Part shown: one piece after another, positions 1-26,815 of the stretch
Numbering within the stretch: position 1 is the first letter of the stretch
Layout of the letters: each line of letters begins with the position of its first letter
Assembly (NCBI GenBank): GCA_964017185.1
Contig: OZ024874.1
Coordinates: 31,782,721-31,846,720 of the forward strand
Direction of reading: 5' to 3'
Length of the DNA stretch: 64,000 nucleotides
Origin: Rugalucina vietnamica
Taxonomy: Eukaryota; Mollusca; Bivalvia; Lucinida; Lucinidae
Program-made: the position numbers and the translations under genes
The notes under the pieces: generated by a model
Database searches by the model: none
Seen by the model: only the letters and a program-made list of their open reading frames with translations
What the model was told of the DNA's origin: nothing

Positions 1-171
1 GATCAGCTGCATTAGTTTGAATCATTAGTCTCTGTATTTGGTTTGTGTACAATTTTTCGGAGAGGATTACTTCATCTTGTCTCTTATATGAACTCAGCTG
101 TTAATGAGACCTAAAAGCCTAAAGTAACAATAATTGCCCTTTAGCCTAGTTGGAAACTGATGGGATTATGT

Positions 172-346
172 TGGCCTAGTGGTAGAGTGTCAGACCCTAG
201 AGTGAGAGTGCGAACAGGAGATCTCCCTCTGCTGTTTAGTATCTTTGTCGAGCAAAACACTTTCAAGCTCTCTATAGTACTGGATAAGTATTCAGGAAGC
301 AGTTGCTCTCATCCAGACATTAACTAGGTCATTAAAATAACAAATG
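172..346 (+). mobile_element. degenerate SINE, family 1 (ATM intron)
   Basis: It retains ggcctagtggtagagtgtca (A box region) and gtcgagcaaaacact (central segment), then catccagacattaactaggt at the tail. It lies 70 bp upstream of the first ATM exon in the window. Confidence 0.55.
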
Positions 347-416
347 AACAAATGAAAGGTTGAAAATAGCTACTGCAAAAGGTATGAACAGATTAAGCTT
401 ATTTTTGTATTTACAG

Positions 417-14543
<14,127 letters not shown>

Positions 14544-15050
14544 ACAGCTGTTAGAACCTTTATAAACTGAAACATGAAGATAAAAGCCTTCCCATATGCA
14601 GGCCAGAGCTGGTGTTTCAAACACAAATTCAGTTCTCATGTAAATGGGAATTCAGAAACTTCAAAACACATGCTAGGAATAAATAAATGTGGATGATAAA
14701 TTATTGTGAAAGTACCATGCTCACACTTCTTAAGACATGATGCCAGCATTTTCTTGCCAACTGTAAAATCCTTAAAGAATCAAGACAAGACTATAAAACT
14801 ATGTAGAGGTAATGGGATTCTACGGGATGTCATTATCTACTAGGTTCACCCTGGATTGTTCATATTGTGTTGATCTTTGAGCACTGCATTCTGAAAAGTT
14901 GGTGTTACTGGAACTGTATTCATGGAATGTATTCATGGGATTACATCTATGCAGTATAGACTTATAGCTTTTAGGAAAATTTTAGGGAACTGATGTGTTA
15001 CAGTTAAGCAGCTGTGTTGTGTAAATCAGTTACAGCACATGTGAATAAAT
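14544..15050 (+). terminator. ATM 3' UTR with candidate poly(A) signals
   Basis: Two overlapping AATAAA hexamers lie at 14678-14683 and 14682-14687, about 140 nt after the stop, and a third at 15044-15049. No other coding signal is visible here. Which site is used cannot be told from sequence. Confidence 0.5.
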
Positions 15051-15357
15051 ACCACCAGTATCATACCCCAAAATGAAAACTCAATTTTACCTCATACAGG
15101 GTACGATTAGCGGCAGATCACTTAGAAGAACAAAACAGAACATAAGAAGAATTGTAGGTTATACCTTTATCTTTTTTTACCAGATTTTAGTAGGCTTTGT
15201 TATGACTTAACTCTTACGGATGTGTTGCTTGAAATCTTGTTTGGAAATTAGGATTTTATGTGTTTATATAAACAGGTTTTGTCAGATAAAACAGTTTTGT
15301 GTTTATGAGAATGGTGTGATTTACCTACCACCTGTGCTGTGTTCAAAACAAGTACAT

Positions 15358-15975
15358 CTTAACAGAAAATGCATTTCATTGACAATGACATCTCATATAA
15401 TGAAAATGCATTTCATTGACAATGACATTTCATATAAAGAAAATGCATTTCATTGACAATGACATTTCATATATTGAAAATGCGTTTCATTGACAATGGC
15501 ATTTCATTAAAGGAAATGCATTTCATTGACAATGACATCTCATATAATGAAAATGCATTTCATTAAAGAAAATGCATTTCATTGACAATGACATTTCATA
15601 TAATGAAAATGCATTTCATTGACAATGACATTTCATATAAAGAAAATGCATTTCATTGACAATGACATTTCATGTAATGAAAATGCATTTCATTGACAAT
15701 GCATTTCATATAATGAAAAAGCATTTCATTGACAATGACATTTCATATAAAGAAAGTGTATTTCATTGACAATGGCATTTCATATAAAGAAAATGCATTT
15801 TTTTGACAATGACATGTCATCAAACAATGTATTTCATAAGATAATGGATTCATTGACAGTAATGTTTCATGACAAATAGATTTGAGTTACAGTGATATTT
15901 CATAGAAAAATGGATTTCATTGACAAAAACATTTCATAAGAAAATGGATTTCACTGACAATTACATTTCATACAA
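15358..15975 (+). repeat. ~36-bp tandem repeat downstream of ATM
   Basis: Diverged copies of a 34-37-bp unit with aaatgcatttcattgacaat and gacatttcatataa. The array decays to the right. Open frames here are only products of the repeat. Confidence 0.9.
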
Positions 15976-16171
15976 AAATGGGTTTGTGCTCCTATCTCAC
16001 TGGAATGTCACAACTGGAGACAATTTCGCAACAAAGATTAATGATATAAATGCAACTTTAATGTTGCAGGCTCATTGAATGAATATTTATGCAACAATTT
16101 CGCGACTTTTTCCCTACTTTTGCAAATATATCTCACGACTGTCGAGAAATTTGTATGAATTGCATGTTTTT

Positions 16172-18091
16172 AGCTCACCTGAGCCATTAGGCTCACAAGG
16201 TGAGCTTATAGGATGGCCATGATCCGGTGTCCGTCCGTCGTTGTCGTCCACCATTTTCAAAGATCTTCTTCTCTGAAACGGCTTGGCCAATCAAAGCCAA
16301 ATTTTATATGAAGCATCTATAGGAAGGGGGAACCAATGTGTATATAAATAATCCAGGTCACATGACCAAGATGGCCGCCATGCCCATATATGGTAAAAAT
16401 CTTTAAAAATCTTCTTCTCCAGAACCCAAAGGCCTAGGATCTTTAAACTTGGCACGTAGCATAAGTGACTCAATGTCCATAATGTGTATATAAATAATGA
16501 CCTTAGGATGACCTTGACCTATTTTACGGCAAGGTCAACATAGGTCCCTAATGCATTTGAATGGGGAAAACTTTTAAAATGTCATTTAAAGTGAAAGTCT
16601 AACAGGAAATGGGCAGTAGGACTGAATATTTATGATTCTGAAAAAAATGGACCCCAGGGGCTCATATGCCCCCACCCCGGGGCAATATACATGTATATCT
16701 CCATAATATTCAAATATCTTCTCCTCTGAAACGGCTTGGCCAATCAAAGCCAAATTTTATATGAAGCATCTATAGGAAGGGGGAACCAATGTATATATAA
16801 ATAATCCAGGTCACATGACCAAGATGGCCGCCATACCCATATATGGTAAAAACCTTTAAAAATCTTCTTCTCCAGAACCCAAAGGCCTAGGATCTTGAAA
16901 CTTGGCTTGTAGCATAAGTGACTCAAGATCCATAATGTATATATAAATAATGACCTTAGGATGACCTTCACCTATTTTACGGCAAGGTCAACATAGGTTG
17001 CCAATGCATTTGAATGGGGAAAACTTTTAAAATGTCATTTAAAGTAAAAGTCTTGCAGGAAATGGTCAGTAGGACTGAATATTAATGATTTTGAAAAAAA
17101 TTGGACCCCAGGGGCTCATCAGCCCCCACCCTGGGGCAATATACATGTATATTACCATAATATTCAAACATATTCTCCTCTGAAACCGCATGGTAAATCA
17201 AAGCCAAATTTTATGTGAAGCATCTATGGAATGGGGGAATTAATGTGTATATAAATTATTTAGTTCACATGACCAAGATGGCTGCCATGCCCATATATGG
17301 TAAAAACCCTTCAAAAATCTTCTTCTCCGAATCTGGTGGACTGATTTCAAAGAAACTTGGCATGAAGCACCAGTACAATGGCTGAAGTACTACAATGTGT
17401 ATATAAATCATGACCCTGTGGTGACCTTGACCTTTTTTACGACAAGGTCAATATAGGTCGCCAATGCATTGGAATGGGGAAAACTTTTAAAAAGTCATTT
17501 GAGGTGAAAATCTGGCAGAAAATGGGTAGTAGGACTAAATATTAGTGATTCTGAAAATACAGGTATATTACCATAATATTCAAACATCTTCTCCTCTGAA
17601 ACCACTTGGCCAATTGAAGCCAAATTTTATGTGAGGCATCTATAGGATGGGGGAACCAATGTGTATACCAATAATCTAGGTCACATGACCAAGATGGCCA
17701 CCATGCCCATATATGGTAAAAATCCTTCAAATATCTTCTTCTCTGAAACCAATAGATTGATTTCAATGAAACTTGGCCTGAAGCATCCATGGCGAAAGTA
17801 CTACAATGTATATATGAATCATGACCCTTTGATGACCTTGACCAAGTTTATGGCAAGGTCAACATGGGTTGTCCATGCATTTGAATGGGAAAAACTGTTA
17901 AAATGTCATTAGAAGGGAAAAGCCAGCATGAAATTGGCAAATGGACAGAATATTGATTATACTGAAAAAAGAAAACGGCCCAAGGGCTTCATCTGCCCCT
18001 GCACTGGGGTTAAATACCATAATATTCAAATATGTTTATTGGTATATGCAGCAGACTCAGGTGAGCGTTTACAGGACCATTGGTCCTCTGG
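16172..18091 (+). mobile_element. family A HINE/pearl-like element, four tandem modules
   Basis: Left palindrome agctcacctgagccattagg at 16172, then repeated modules of about 440-560 bp. The right hairpin aggaccattggtcct is followed by ctgg. Modules recur at the aaagccaaattttat motif near 16295, 16747, 17200 and 17615. Open frames inside are short and recur between copies only because the repeat recurs. Confidence 0.7.
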
Positions 18092-18293
18092 TCTTAAGAC
18101 CGTGATATGACATTCGTAGGAGTGTCATGAAATTGTTGCATTGTAAATTTGCCAAAATTTTGCACCTACAGGTTGGCGAAACTGTCACAAAAGTAAAGAC
18201 AGTCTTGTGAAGGGTTCGCAAATATTTTTATGAATAAATTCGCATGAAATAGCAACACAGTTAAACTTTGTGAAAATTCTCGCAACACTCACA

Positions 18294-18996
18294 CCTGTGG
18301 TGACTCATGTCTGATTGATTTTCTCCTGTGGTGACTTATGTCTGATTGATTTTCTCCTGTGGTGACTCATGTCTGATTGATTTTCTCCTGTGGTGACTCA
18401 TGTCTGATTGATTTTCTCCTGTGGTGACTCATGTCTGATTGGTTTTCTCCTGTGGTGACTCATGTCTGATTGATTTTCTCCTGTGGTGACTTGTGTCTGA
18501 TTGATTTTCTCCTGTGGTGACTCATGTCTGATTGATTTTCTCCTGTGGTGACTCATGTCTGATTAATTTTCTCCTGTGGTGACTCATGTCTGATTGATTT
18601 TCTCCTGTGATGACTTATGTCTGATTGATTTTCTCCTGTGGTGACTTATGTCTGATTGATTTTCTCCTGTGGTGACTTGTCTGATTGATTTTCTCCTTGG
18701 TGACTTATGTCTGATTGATTTTCTCCTGTGATGACTTATGTCTGATTGATTTTCTCCTGTGGTGACTTATGTCTGATTGATTTTCTCCTGTGGTGACTTG
18801 TCTGATTGATTTTCTCCTTGGTGACTTATGTCTGATTGATTTTCTCCTGTGGTGACTTATGTCTGATTGATTTTCTCCTGTGGTGACTTATGTCTGATTG
18901 ATTCTCTCCTGTGGTGACTCATGTCTGATTGATTTTCTCCTGTGATGACTTATGTCTGATTGATTTTCTCCTGTGGTGACTTATGTCTGATTGATT
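18294..18996 (+). repeat. 31-bp minisatellite, left part
   Basis: Head-to-tail copies of a 31-bp unit containing ctcctgtggtgacttatgtc and tgattgatttt. Most copies differ by one or two bases, and some are 28-29 bp (gacttgtctg). No spacers separate copies. Confidence 0.95.
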
Positions 18997-20189
18997 ATGC
19001 CCCCAACTTTGAAAAAGTTGGAAGGGCATATTGCTTTCGGCTTGTCTGTGTGTGTGTGGGTGGGTGGGTGCGTCTGTTAACTTTTGAACGGTGAATGCTA
19101 GGGTTTTGAAATTTCATATGCACATTCCTCATGAAAAAATAGTTGACCCGTATTTTTTTTCATGTCCGAGTTATGCCCCTTTTCTGAGTTATGTCCCTTT
19201 GAAAACAAAATTTGAAAATCCTGTGTGCAAGATATCTCAACACGTATTTAAGCTAGAGCCTTCATATTTGGTATATAGGTTGGGTCTGAGGAGTAGATCA
19301 CCTGATTAACTTTTGAGAACTTTACCGCAAATTTTGACAAAATTACAGAATTTTGAAATTTTGAATATTTTTCAGTTTTTCAGTGAAATTTGAAACTTTT
19401 AAACGGTGAATGCTAGGGTTTTGAAATTTCATATGCACATTCCTCATGAAAAAATAGTTGACCCGTATTTTTTTTCATGTCCGAGTTATGCCCCTTTTCT
19501 GAGTTATGTCCCTTTGAAATCAAAATTTTAAAATCTTGTGTGCAAAATATCTCAAAAAGTATTTAAGCTAGAGCATTTATATTAAGTATACTGGTTGGGG
19601 CTGAGAAGTAGATGACCTGATTAACTTTTGAGAACTTTCTGTCAAATTTTGACAAAAATACGGAATTTTGAAATTTTGATTGATTTTTCGACTTTTCGGT
19701 GAAAATTGAAACTTTTGAACGCTGCATGCTAGGGTTTTGAATTTTAGTATATAGATTTCTTATGAAAAAATAGTTGACCCGTATTTTTTTTCATGTCTTA
19801 GTTATGCCCCTTTTCTGAGTTATGTCCCTTTGAAAACAAAATTTGAAAATCTTGTGTGCACGATATCTCAAAAAGTATTTTAGCTAGAGCCTTTATATTT
19901 GGTATACTGGTTGGGGCTGAGAAGAAAATTACCTGACTAACTTTTGAGGACTTTCCGTCAAATTTTGACAAAATAACTCAATTTTGAAATTTTTACTCCA
20001 TTTTAACTTGTCGGCATAAAGCTCACATTCTCTGTTTCTGGATCGAGGTCAAAACAGAAGCAACCGAGCGGTTTCTACAGGAAATTAAATTTCACTTCAT
20101 TCAAATAAAATAAACAAACCCTACAATTTGCCAGTTTAAGGACAAACATACAGTTGGGGGCATAGTGTTTTACAAACACCCATTTCTAG
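18997..20189 (+). mobile_element. family C HINE/pearl-like element inside a minisatellite
   Basis: Left palindrome tgcccccaactttgaaaaag with ttggaagggca; about three ~330-bp tandem modules containing gaatgctagggttttgaaat and agttatgccccttttctgag. The right end has hairpin gtgttttacaaacac, then ccatttctag followed by T. The 31-bp minisatellite resumes on both sides, so ends are well defined. The CTAG|T end is Helitron-like and the T/T flank Helentron-like. Confidence 0.72.
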
Positions 20190-20954
20190 TTTTCTCCTGT
20201 GATGACTTATGTCTGATTGATTTTCTCCTGTGGTGACTTATGTCTGATTGATTTTCTCCTGTGATGACTTATGTCTGATTGATTTTCTCCTGTGGTGACT
20301 TATGTCTGATTGATTTTCTCCTGTGGTGACTTATGTCTGATTGATTTTCTCCTGTGGTGACTTATGTCTGATTGATTTTCTCCTGTGGTGACTTGTCTGA
20401 TTGATTTTCTCCTTGGTGACTTATGTCTGATTGATTTTCTCCTGTGGTGACTTATGTCTGATTGATTTTCTCCTGTGGTGACTTGTCTGATTGATTTTCT
20501 CCTGTGGTGACTTATGTCTGATTGATTTTCTCCTGTGGTGACTTATGTCTGATTGATTTTCTCCTGTGGTGACTTATGTCTGATTGATTTTCTCCTGTGG
20601 TGACTCATGTCTGTTTGATTTTCTCCTGTGGTGACTTATGTCTGATTGATTTTCTCCTGTGGTGACTCATGTCTGATTGATTTTCTCCTGTGGTGACTTA
20701 TGTCTGATTGATTTTCTCCTGTGGTGACTTATGTCTGATTGATTTTCTCCTGTGGTGACTTGTCTGATTGATTTTCTCCTGTGGTGACTTATGTCTGATT
20801 GATTTTCTCCTGTGGTGACTTATGTCTGATTGATTTTCTCCTGTGGTGACTTATGTCTGATTGATTTTCTCCTGTGGTGACTTATGTCTGATTGATTTTC
20901 TCCTGTGGTGACTTATGTCTGATTGATTTTCTCCTGTGGTGACTTATGTCTGAT
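20190..20954 (+). repeat. 31-bp minisatellite, right part
   Basis: Same 31-bp unit as 18294-18996, resuming directly after the family C element. Copies here are more uniform (mostly gacttatg), and the short ctccttggtgac variant recurs in both halves. Confidence 0.95.
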
Positions 20955-21101
20955 ATGTTGCAGTATTACTTGTGCTATTTTTGTTTTACTGTTACTGATA
21001 ATAAAATCAAATGTCCAAGAACTGTGTCTTATTTGATGTTCCTTAGTACTTGAGCTGCCACTCCATAAGATGTCAAGCAAATACCTTGTGAAATAACATT
21101 T

Positions 21102-21302
21102 GAGCTTTCTCGTGAGAAAACCAACAATGTGGTTGCAAACCTTAGAACAGGACCGACACAAACTGGGCTGTACAGCTACAAAAAACAGCTAAACTCTGGA
21201 AATTTCGGATTTAGAAATTAGAGGAATTACACTGTCCATGTAGTGAAAACAAAGGCGCTGATCGGCGTCTTTGTTTTCAAATATGTAGATTGCTGATTTT
21301 AC
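21102..21302 (+). mobile_element. palindromic MITE, family P copy 4, internally deleted
   Basis: Left end gagctttctcgtgagaaaac and the long arm are recognisable. The central palindrome is reduced to gcgctgatcggcgtc and the right end is decayed. Confidence 0.6.
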
Positions 21303-21350
21303 AGGGAATGCTTAATGTAAAATTTCTGGTCAAACAAGTTTTGTTATTAA

Positions 21351-21848
21351 AGGAATAGGTTTACAAACATTGTTCTTCATTTCAAAAGAAAGAGATCAGT
21401 AAAACAGACATTCTTACACCACATTTATTAAAATCGGTTAAGTGATTTTGAAGATGTGAAAGTTTTAAGATTCAACAACGGCCGGCTATGGCAGCCGCCA
21501 TTTTGTTTCGCTAGTCACGTGACCTAAATGGAAAAATGTTTATTTACAGTAGTAGGCTTACTTTTTTCATTCGAGAACAGATAAATATGATTCTATTAAG
21601 AGAATGAAAATTATTTCAACAACTTTCATACTTTAATTTGCATGGAAATGGCAGATATTTATAATTCCATGATTGTGAGGGAGTGACGTCATACCCTCAC
21701 AGCCTCGTTCTGGATTTGGGCCATCAAAATTTTCAAACCGCTATAATTTTCTTATACCTTGGTTGATTTTCATGAAATTTGTTGCAAACTGTTCAGCTAC
21801 ATGAAGGATTTCTTAAAACGAAAAACAATAGTTTGTGAGCCTATTCCT
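21351..21848. mobile_element. 498-bp TTAA-flanked MITE
   Basis: TTAA at 21347-21350 and 21849-21852 flanks ends aggaataggtttacaaac and the complement of aggaataggctcacaaac. The interior is not coding and contains a cacgtgac motif. A TTAA target suits piggyBac- or Kolobok-type elements; the superfamily is not resolved. Confidence 0.65.
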
Positions 21849-22514
21849 TTAAGGGCTTTAACCGTAATCTTTAAACAAAGGGTTGCATTAGGACTTTTGG
21901 CCCTTCATCTTATGTTTTATGAAGCCAAAACAATTATGCTTGTATATATAAGTAACCGTTTAAATTCATTCAAAGTTTTAATATTATTTTACTTCAATTA
22001 CACAGATGGCTAGTAGAACTTATTTATACATTATTGAAGGCACTGGTGTTGGTGTTTGTGGTTTTAAGTGATGAAGGAAGCTGGAGACCACACAGAATAT
22101 CAACCCTAGTTACCACTTCCCTGCTACATGTAACATTCTCAGTTTCAATCACTAACTTCTGCTTTGTAATAATTACCACATCATATGAAAATCTGCTCTT
22201 TGCATGTACAAAAACTAAGGTGCACATCAACTGTGGGATGATCTGGTAGCTGATCAGTGTCTTTGCTTTCACTACTAACAATGCCTCTTTTTTTTCCAAG
22301 TCCTAGTCCCAAGCCATCCTCTGTTCAGCCAAGTGGGAAACCCTGAAGATGGGTTTTCTAGAAACATTGCCCATCTGAATCTGCATGTCTAATGACTGAA
22401 TAAAATTTTTTCATTTAGTAAAAATATTATTTTTGTTAAGGTTTCACTTGATTTTAATAAAGATCTCATTTTTCAGCTTGTTTGTACTTGGGTTGTGATG
22501 ACACTGATATAATT

Positions 22515-22751
22515 GAGCCTTCGCATGAAAAAAGCCAAGTCTGGATTTCCAACCAGGTCTGACACAAACCAGCCTGTACAGCCACAAAAAGTAGCTAGCA
22601 GTTTAAAATATCAGATTTAGAAAAAAGAAGCATTTTATTATCCTTGGAAAGAAAACTTACTGATCAGCTGTGCAGTTACTGACTACACAGCTGATATGCG
22701 CCTTTGATTTCACATAATCATGCAAAGTGTTGATTTTTTATGCTGCGGCTC
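22515..22751 (+). mobile_element. palindromic MITE, family P copy 5
   Basis: Flanked by aatt (22511-22514, 22752-22755). Ends gagccttcgcatg and tgctgcggctc; the core is an expanded diverged palindrome gatcagctgtgcagttactg. Confidence 0.78.
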
Positions 22752-23066
22752 AATTTATTTTTTATAAGTTTCAAAAATGAGTGTAACTACAAGTTTTGAA
22801 CCAGCTAAAAAAATCAACACTAAGATGCAATATTTAAAAAAAAAAATGAATAACCTTCTTTGAGACTGCAATTTATGTTGATTTTATGTTTAATGATTAA
22901 CATGACCTGCTTCTCTTCATATTAATTGTGAACACATCAGACTGGGTGGAAATGCAATATACTATATATGAGTCTTCAAAATGTGAGCCACATCATGAGT
23001 GAAAACATTACAAAAACTTGCTCAAGCAATATATGGAGAATTTTTTTTTAATATTTTCGCTCAAAT

Positions 23067-23117
23067 ATACATTGTGGGTACACGTTAGAACTGCCTCACC
23101 AAGTACCCACAATGTAT
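23067..23117. other. perfect 15-bp inverted repeat
   Basis: atacattgtgggtac at 23067-23081 and its exact complement at 23103-23117, with a 21-nt spacer. May be a small fold-back element. Confidence 0.6.
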
Positions 23118-23170
23118 GTTTTGGATGAAAAATAAGAAAATTAAATGTTCTGGTGCAAACCCAAATTTTT

Positions 23171-24175
23171 AGTTCACCTGAGCCAAAGGCTCACAAGGTG
23201 AGCTTATAGTATACCAATCAGTCTGGCGTCCATCCGTCGTCCACAATTTCAAAGATCTTCTCTGAACCCACTTTCCAATCAAAGTGAAATTTTATGTGGC
23301 GTATCCATCATGGGTAGGGGGAACGAAAGTTTTATCGCAAAATCCGGATCACATGACCAAGATGGCCGCCACGCCCATATATGGTAAAAACCACTGAAAA
23401 ATCTTTTTCTCAAGAACCGGCAAGCCTATTTTCACGAAACTTGGTATGTAGCATTTGGGACTCCAGCCCATCATAGTTTGATCAAATGATGACCCTAGGA
23501 TGACCTTGACCTATTTTACGGCAAGGTCAATTTTGGAAACATAGGCTTTTACATGGGAAAAGTGAAAACTATGGATATTTTGAAAACGATTGCAGCCTGA
23601 GATATGAAAAGTGGTAGATGCAAACAACTAATGGAGTAGATGAAGGTATGTGATTAATTTAGGTCAAGGTCATCTCTTGACCTTGGCGGGTCTGTCATCC
23701 CTACACACTTTTCACTGATCTTCTTCTCTGAAACCGCTTGGCCAATCAAAGTGAAATTTTATGTGGAGCATCCATGGATATGGGGAACGAAAGTTTGATC
23801 GCGAAATCCGGGTCATATGACCAAGATGGCCGCCACACCATAATATTCAAAGATCTTTTTCTCTGAAACTGTTTGGCTAATCAAAGCCAAACATCTTGTT
23901 GAGTATTCTTAGGAAGGGAGAATGAAGGTTATATAAATGTTCAAGGTCACATGACCAAGATGTCTGCCATGGCTATAAATAGCAAAAACCATTATAAATC
24001 TTCTTCAGAACCAGAAGGCCTTTGAAACTTGGCCTGAAGCATCAATGAATACAGCTCTACAAAGTTTGTATAAATCATGACCCTTGGATGGCCTTGACCT
24101 ATTTTATGGCAAGGTCAGCTTAGGTTGCATATCCTGGTTCTCAGGTGAGCGTTTACAGGACCATTGGTCCTCTTG
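23171..24175 (+). mobile_element. family A HINE/pearl-like element
   Basis: Left end agttcacctgagccaaaggc; right end gtgagcgtttacaggaccat followed by tggtcctcttg. It holds two or three diverged modules with the gatgaccttgacctatttta and aagatggccgcca motifs. Confidence 0.65.
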
Positions 24176-26815
24176 TTTTTGAAAACTGTTGCAGTCTGAG
24201 AAATGAAAAGTGGTAGATGCAAACAAATAATGGAGTAGATGAAGATATGTGATTATTTTAGGTCAAGGTCATCTCTTGACCTTGCCACCTTGGCGGGTCT
24301 GTCATTCATACACACTTTTCAAAGATCTTCTCTCTGAAACGCTTGGCCAATCAAAGTGAAATTTTATGTGGAGCATCCATGGGTATAGAGAACGAAAGTA
24401 TGATCGCAAAATCAGGGTCACATGACCAAGATGGCCGCCACGCCCAAATATGGTAAAAACCACTGAAAAATCTTTTTCTCAAGAACAGGCAAGACGATTT
24501 TCACGAAACTTGGTATGTAGCATTTGGGACTCCAGCCCATCATACTTTGATCAAATGATGACCCTAGGATGACCTTGACCTATTTTACAGCAAGGTCATT
24601 TATGGAAACATAGGCTTTTACATGGGAAAAGTGAAAACTTTGGATATTTTGAAAACTATTGCAGCCTGAGACATGAAAAGTGGTATATGCAAACAACTAA
24701 TGGAGTAGATAAAGGTTTGTGATTTAATTAGGTCAAGGTCATCTTTTGACCTTAGCGGGTCTGTCATCCCTACACACTTTTCACTGATCTTCTTCTCTGA
24801 AACCACTTGGCCAATCAAAGTGAAATTTTATGTGGAGCATCCATGGATATGGGGAACGAAAGTTTGATTGTGAAATCCGGGTGACATGACCAAGATGGCC
24901 ACCACACACATATATGATAAAAAGCACTCAAAAAACTTCTCCAGAAGTGGCAGGCCGATTTTCACAAAACTTGGTATGTAGCATTTGGGACTCCAGCCCA
25001 TCATAGTTTGATCAAATGATGACCCTAGGATGACCTTGACCTATTTTATGGCACAGTTAATTTTGGAAACATAGGCTTTTACATGGGAAAAAGTGAAAAC
25101 TATGGATTTTTATCTCACCTGAGCCGAAGGCTCATAGGTGACCTTATAGTATATCCATGCTCCGGCGTCCGTCCGTCATCCGTCCATCCGTCTTCCACAA
25201 TTTCAAAGATCTTCTTCTCTGAAACCGCCGGGCCGATTGTTCTCATATTACACATACACCATCTACAGGTAGGGGGAAAGAATAATTGTGTTTTTTGTTT
25301 TGATCGGATAAGAACTCTGGTTGCTATGGCAACTTATGCTTCCCATAGACTTTTAATGGAAAAAAGTGAAAATTGCCAGTTTTTGCTGTCTTGTTGGAGA
25401 TATTTGAATTTTGTTTTTGCAGAAATGTTTATTGAGTAGTCCTCTGCGTTTCATGTGACTTTTGTCATAATCCTTTATTTTGATTGGTTGCAGGGGCCCC
25501 ATATAGGGCAAAATTTCGAAAAACATTCAAAAATCTTCTCAGAAACTGTCCAGGGGATTAAGCCTGTACTTTGTATACATGTTCCTGACAGTGGCCTCTA
25601 CATAATTTGTGTTTTTTATTCCAGGCGGATAAGAACTCTGGTTGCTATGGCAACTTAAAGTTTCCATAGACTTATAGTGGGAAAAGTGGAAATCGGCTAT
25701 TTTTCCGCTAAAATTGCAGACATTTGAATTTAGTTTTTGCAGAAATGTTTATTGAGTAGTGTTTGACATTTCTTGTGAGTTTTGTACTAATCCTTTATTT
25801 TGATTGGTTGCTGGGGCCCCATAAAGGGCAAAATTTTGAAAAAAACATTCAAAAATCTTCTCCTCAGAAACTGTCAAGTGGATGAATCCTGTACTTTGTA
25901 TACATGTTCCTGACAGTAGCCTCTACATAATTTGTGTTTTTTATTCCAGTTGGATAAGAACTCTTGTGAGTTTTGTCCTAATCCTTTATTTTGATTGGTT
26001 GCTGAGGCCCCATAAAGGGCAAAATTTTGAAAAAAAACATTCAAAAATCTTCTCAGAAACTGTCAAGTGGATGAATCCTGTACTTTGTATACATGTTCCT
26101 GACAGTAGCCTCTACTGTGGATGACCTTGACCTATTTTACGGCACGGTTAATTTTGGAAACATAGGCTATTACATGGGAAAAAGTGAAAACTATGGATAT
26201 TTAGCTCACCTGTGCCGAAGGCTCATAGGTGAGCTTATAGTATACCCATGCTCCGGCGTCCGTCCGTCCGGCGTCCACAATTTCAAAGCTCTTCTTCTCT
26301 GAAACCGCTGGGCCGATTGTTCTCATAGAGTGGTATGTTGCATTTGGGACTCCAGCCCATCATGGTTTGATCAAATGATGACCCTAGGATGACCTTGACC
26401 TATTTTATGACAAGGTCAATTTTGGAAATATAGGCTTTTACATGGGAAAAAGGGAAAACTATGGATTTTTTAAACCATTGCAGCCTGAGACCTAAAAAGC
26501 GGTAGATGCAAACAACTAATGGAGTAGATGAAGGTATGTGATTGATTTAGGTCAAGGTCATCTCTTGACCTTGGCCCATCTGTCGTCCATACATGCTTTT
26601 CAAAGATCTTCTCTGTAACCGCTTGGCCTATGAAAGTGAAATTTTATGTGGAGCCTCCATGGGTAGGGGGAACAAAAGTTTGATCGCGAAATCCGGATCA
26701 CATGACCAAGATGGCTGTCATACCCATATATGGTAAAAAACAAAACAAAAAATACCCACTTTGTCCAGTGATTGTACTTGTTGACTCTCAGGTGAGCGAT
26801 CATTGCCCATGGGCT
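24176..26815 (+). mobile_element. cluster of nested or rearranged family A elements
   Basis: Modules continue without a clean left end, and new left-end palindromes occur at about 25111 and 26204 (agctcacctgtgccgaagg). A different subrepeat with ggataagaactctggttgct and gtatacatgttcctgacagt is tandem between 25245 and 26115. The final end has gcccatgggc in place of the usual hairpin. Boundaries of single insertions are not resolved. Confidence 0.5.

Noticed and set aside
18294-20954. CRISPR-like regular repeats
   Set aside because: The 31-bp units are directly head to tail with no unique spacers; it is a eukaryotic minisatellite interrupted by a transposon.
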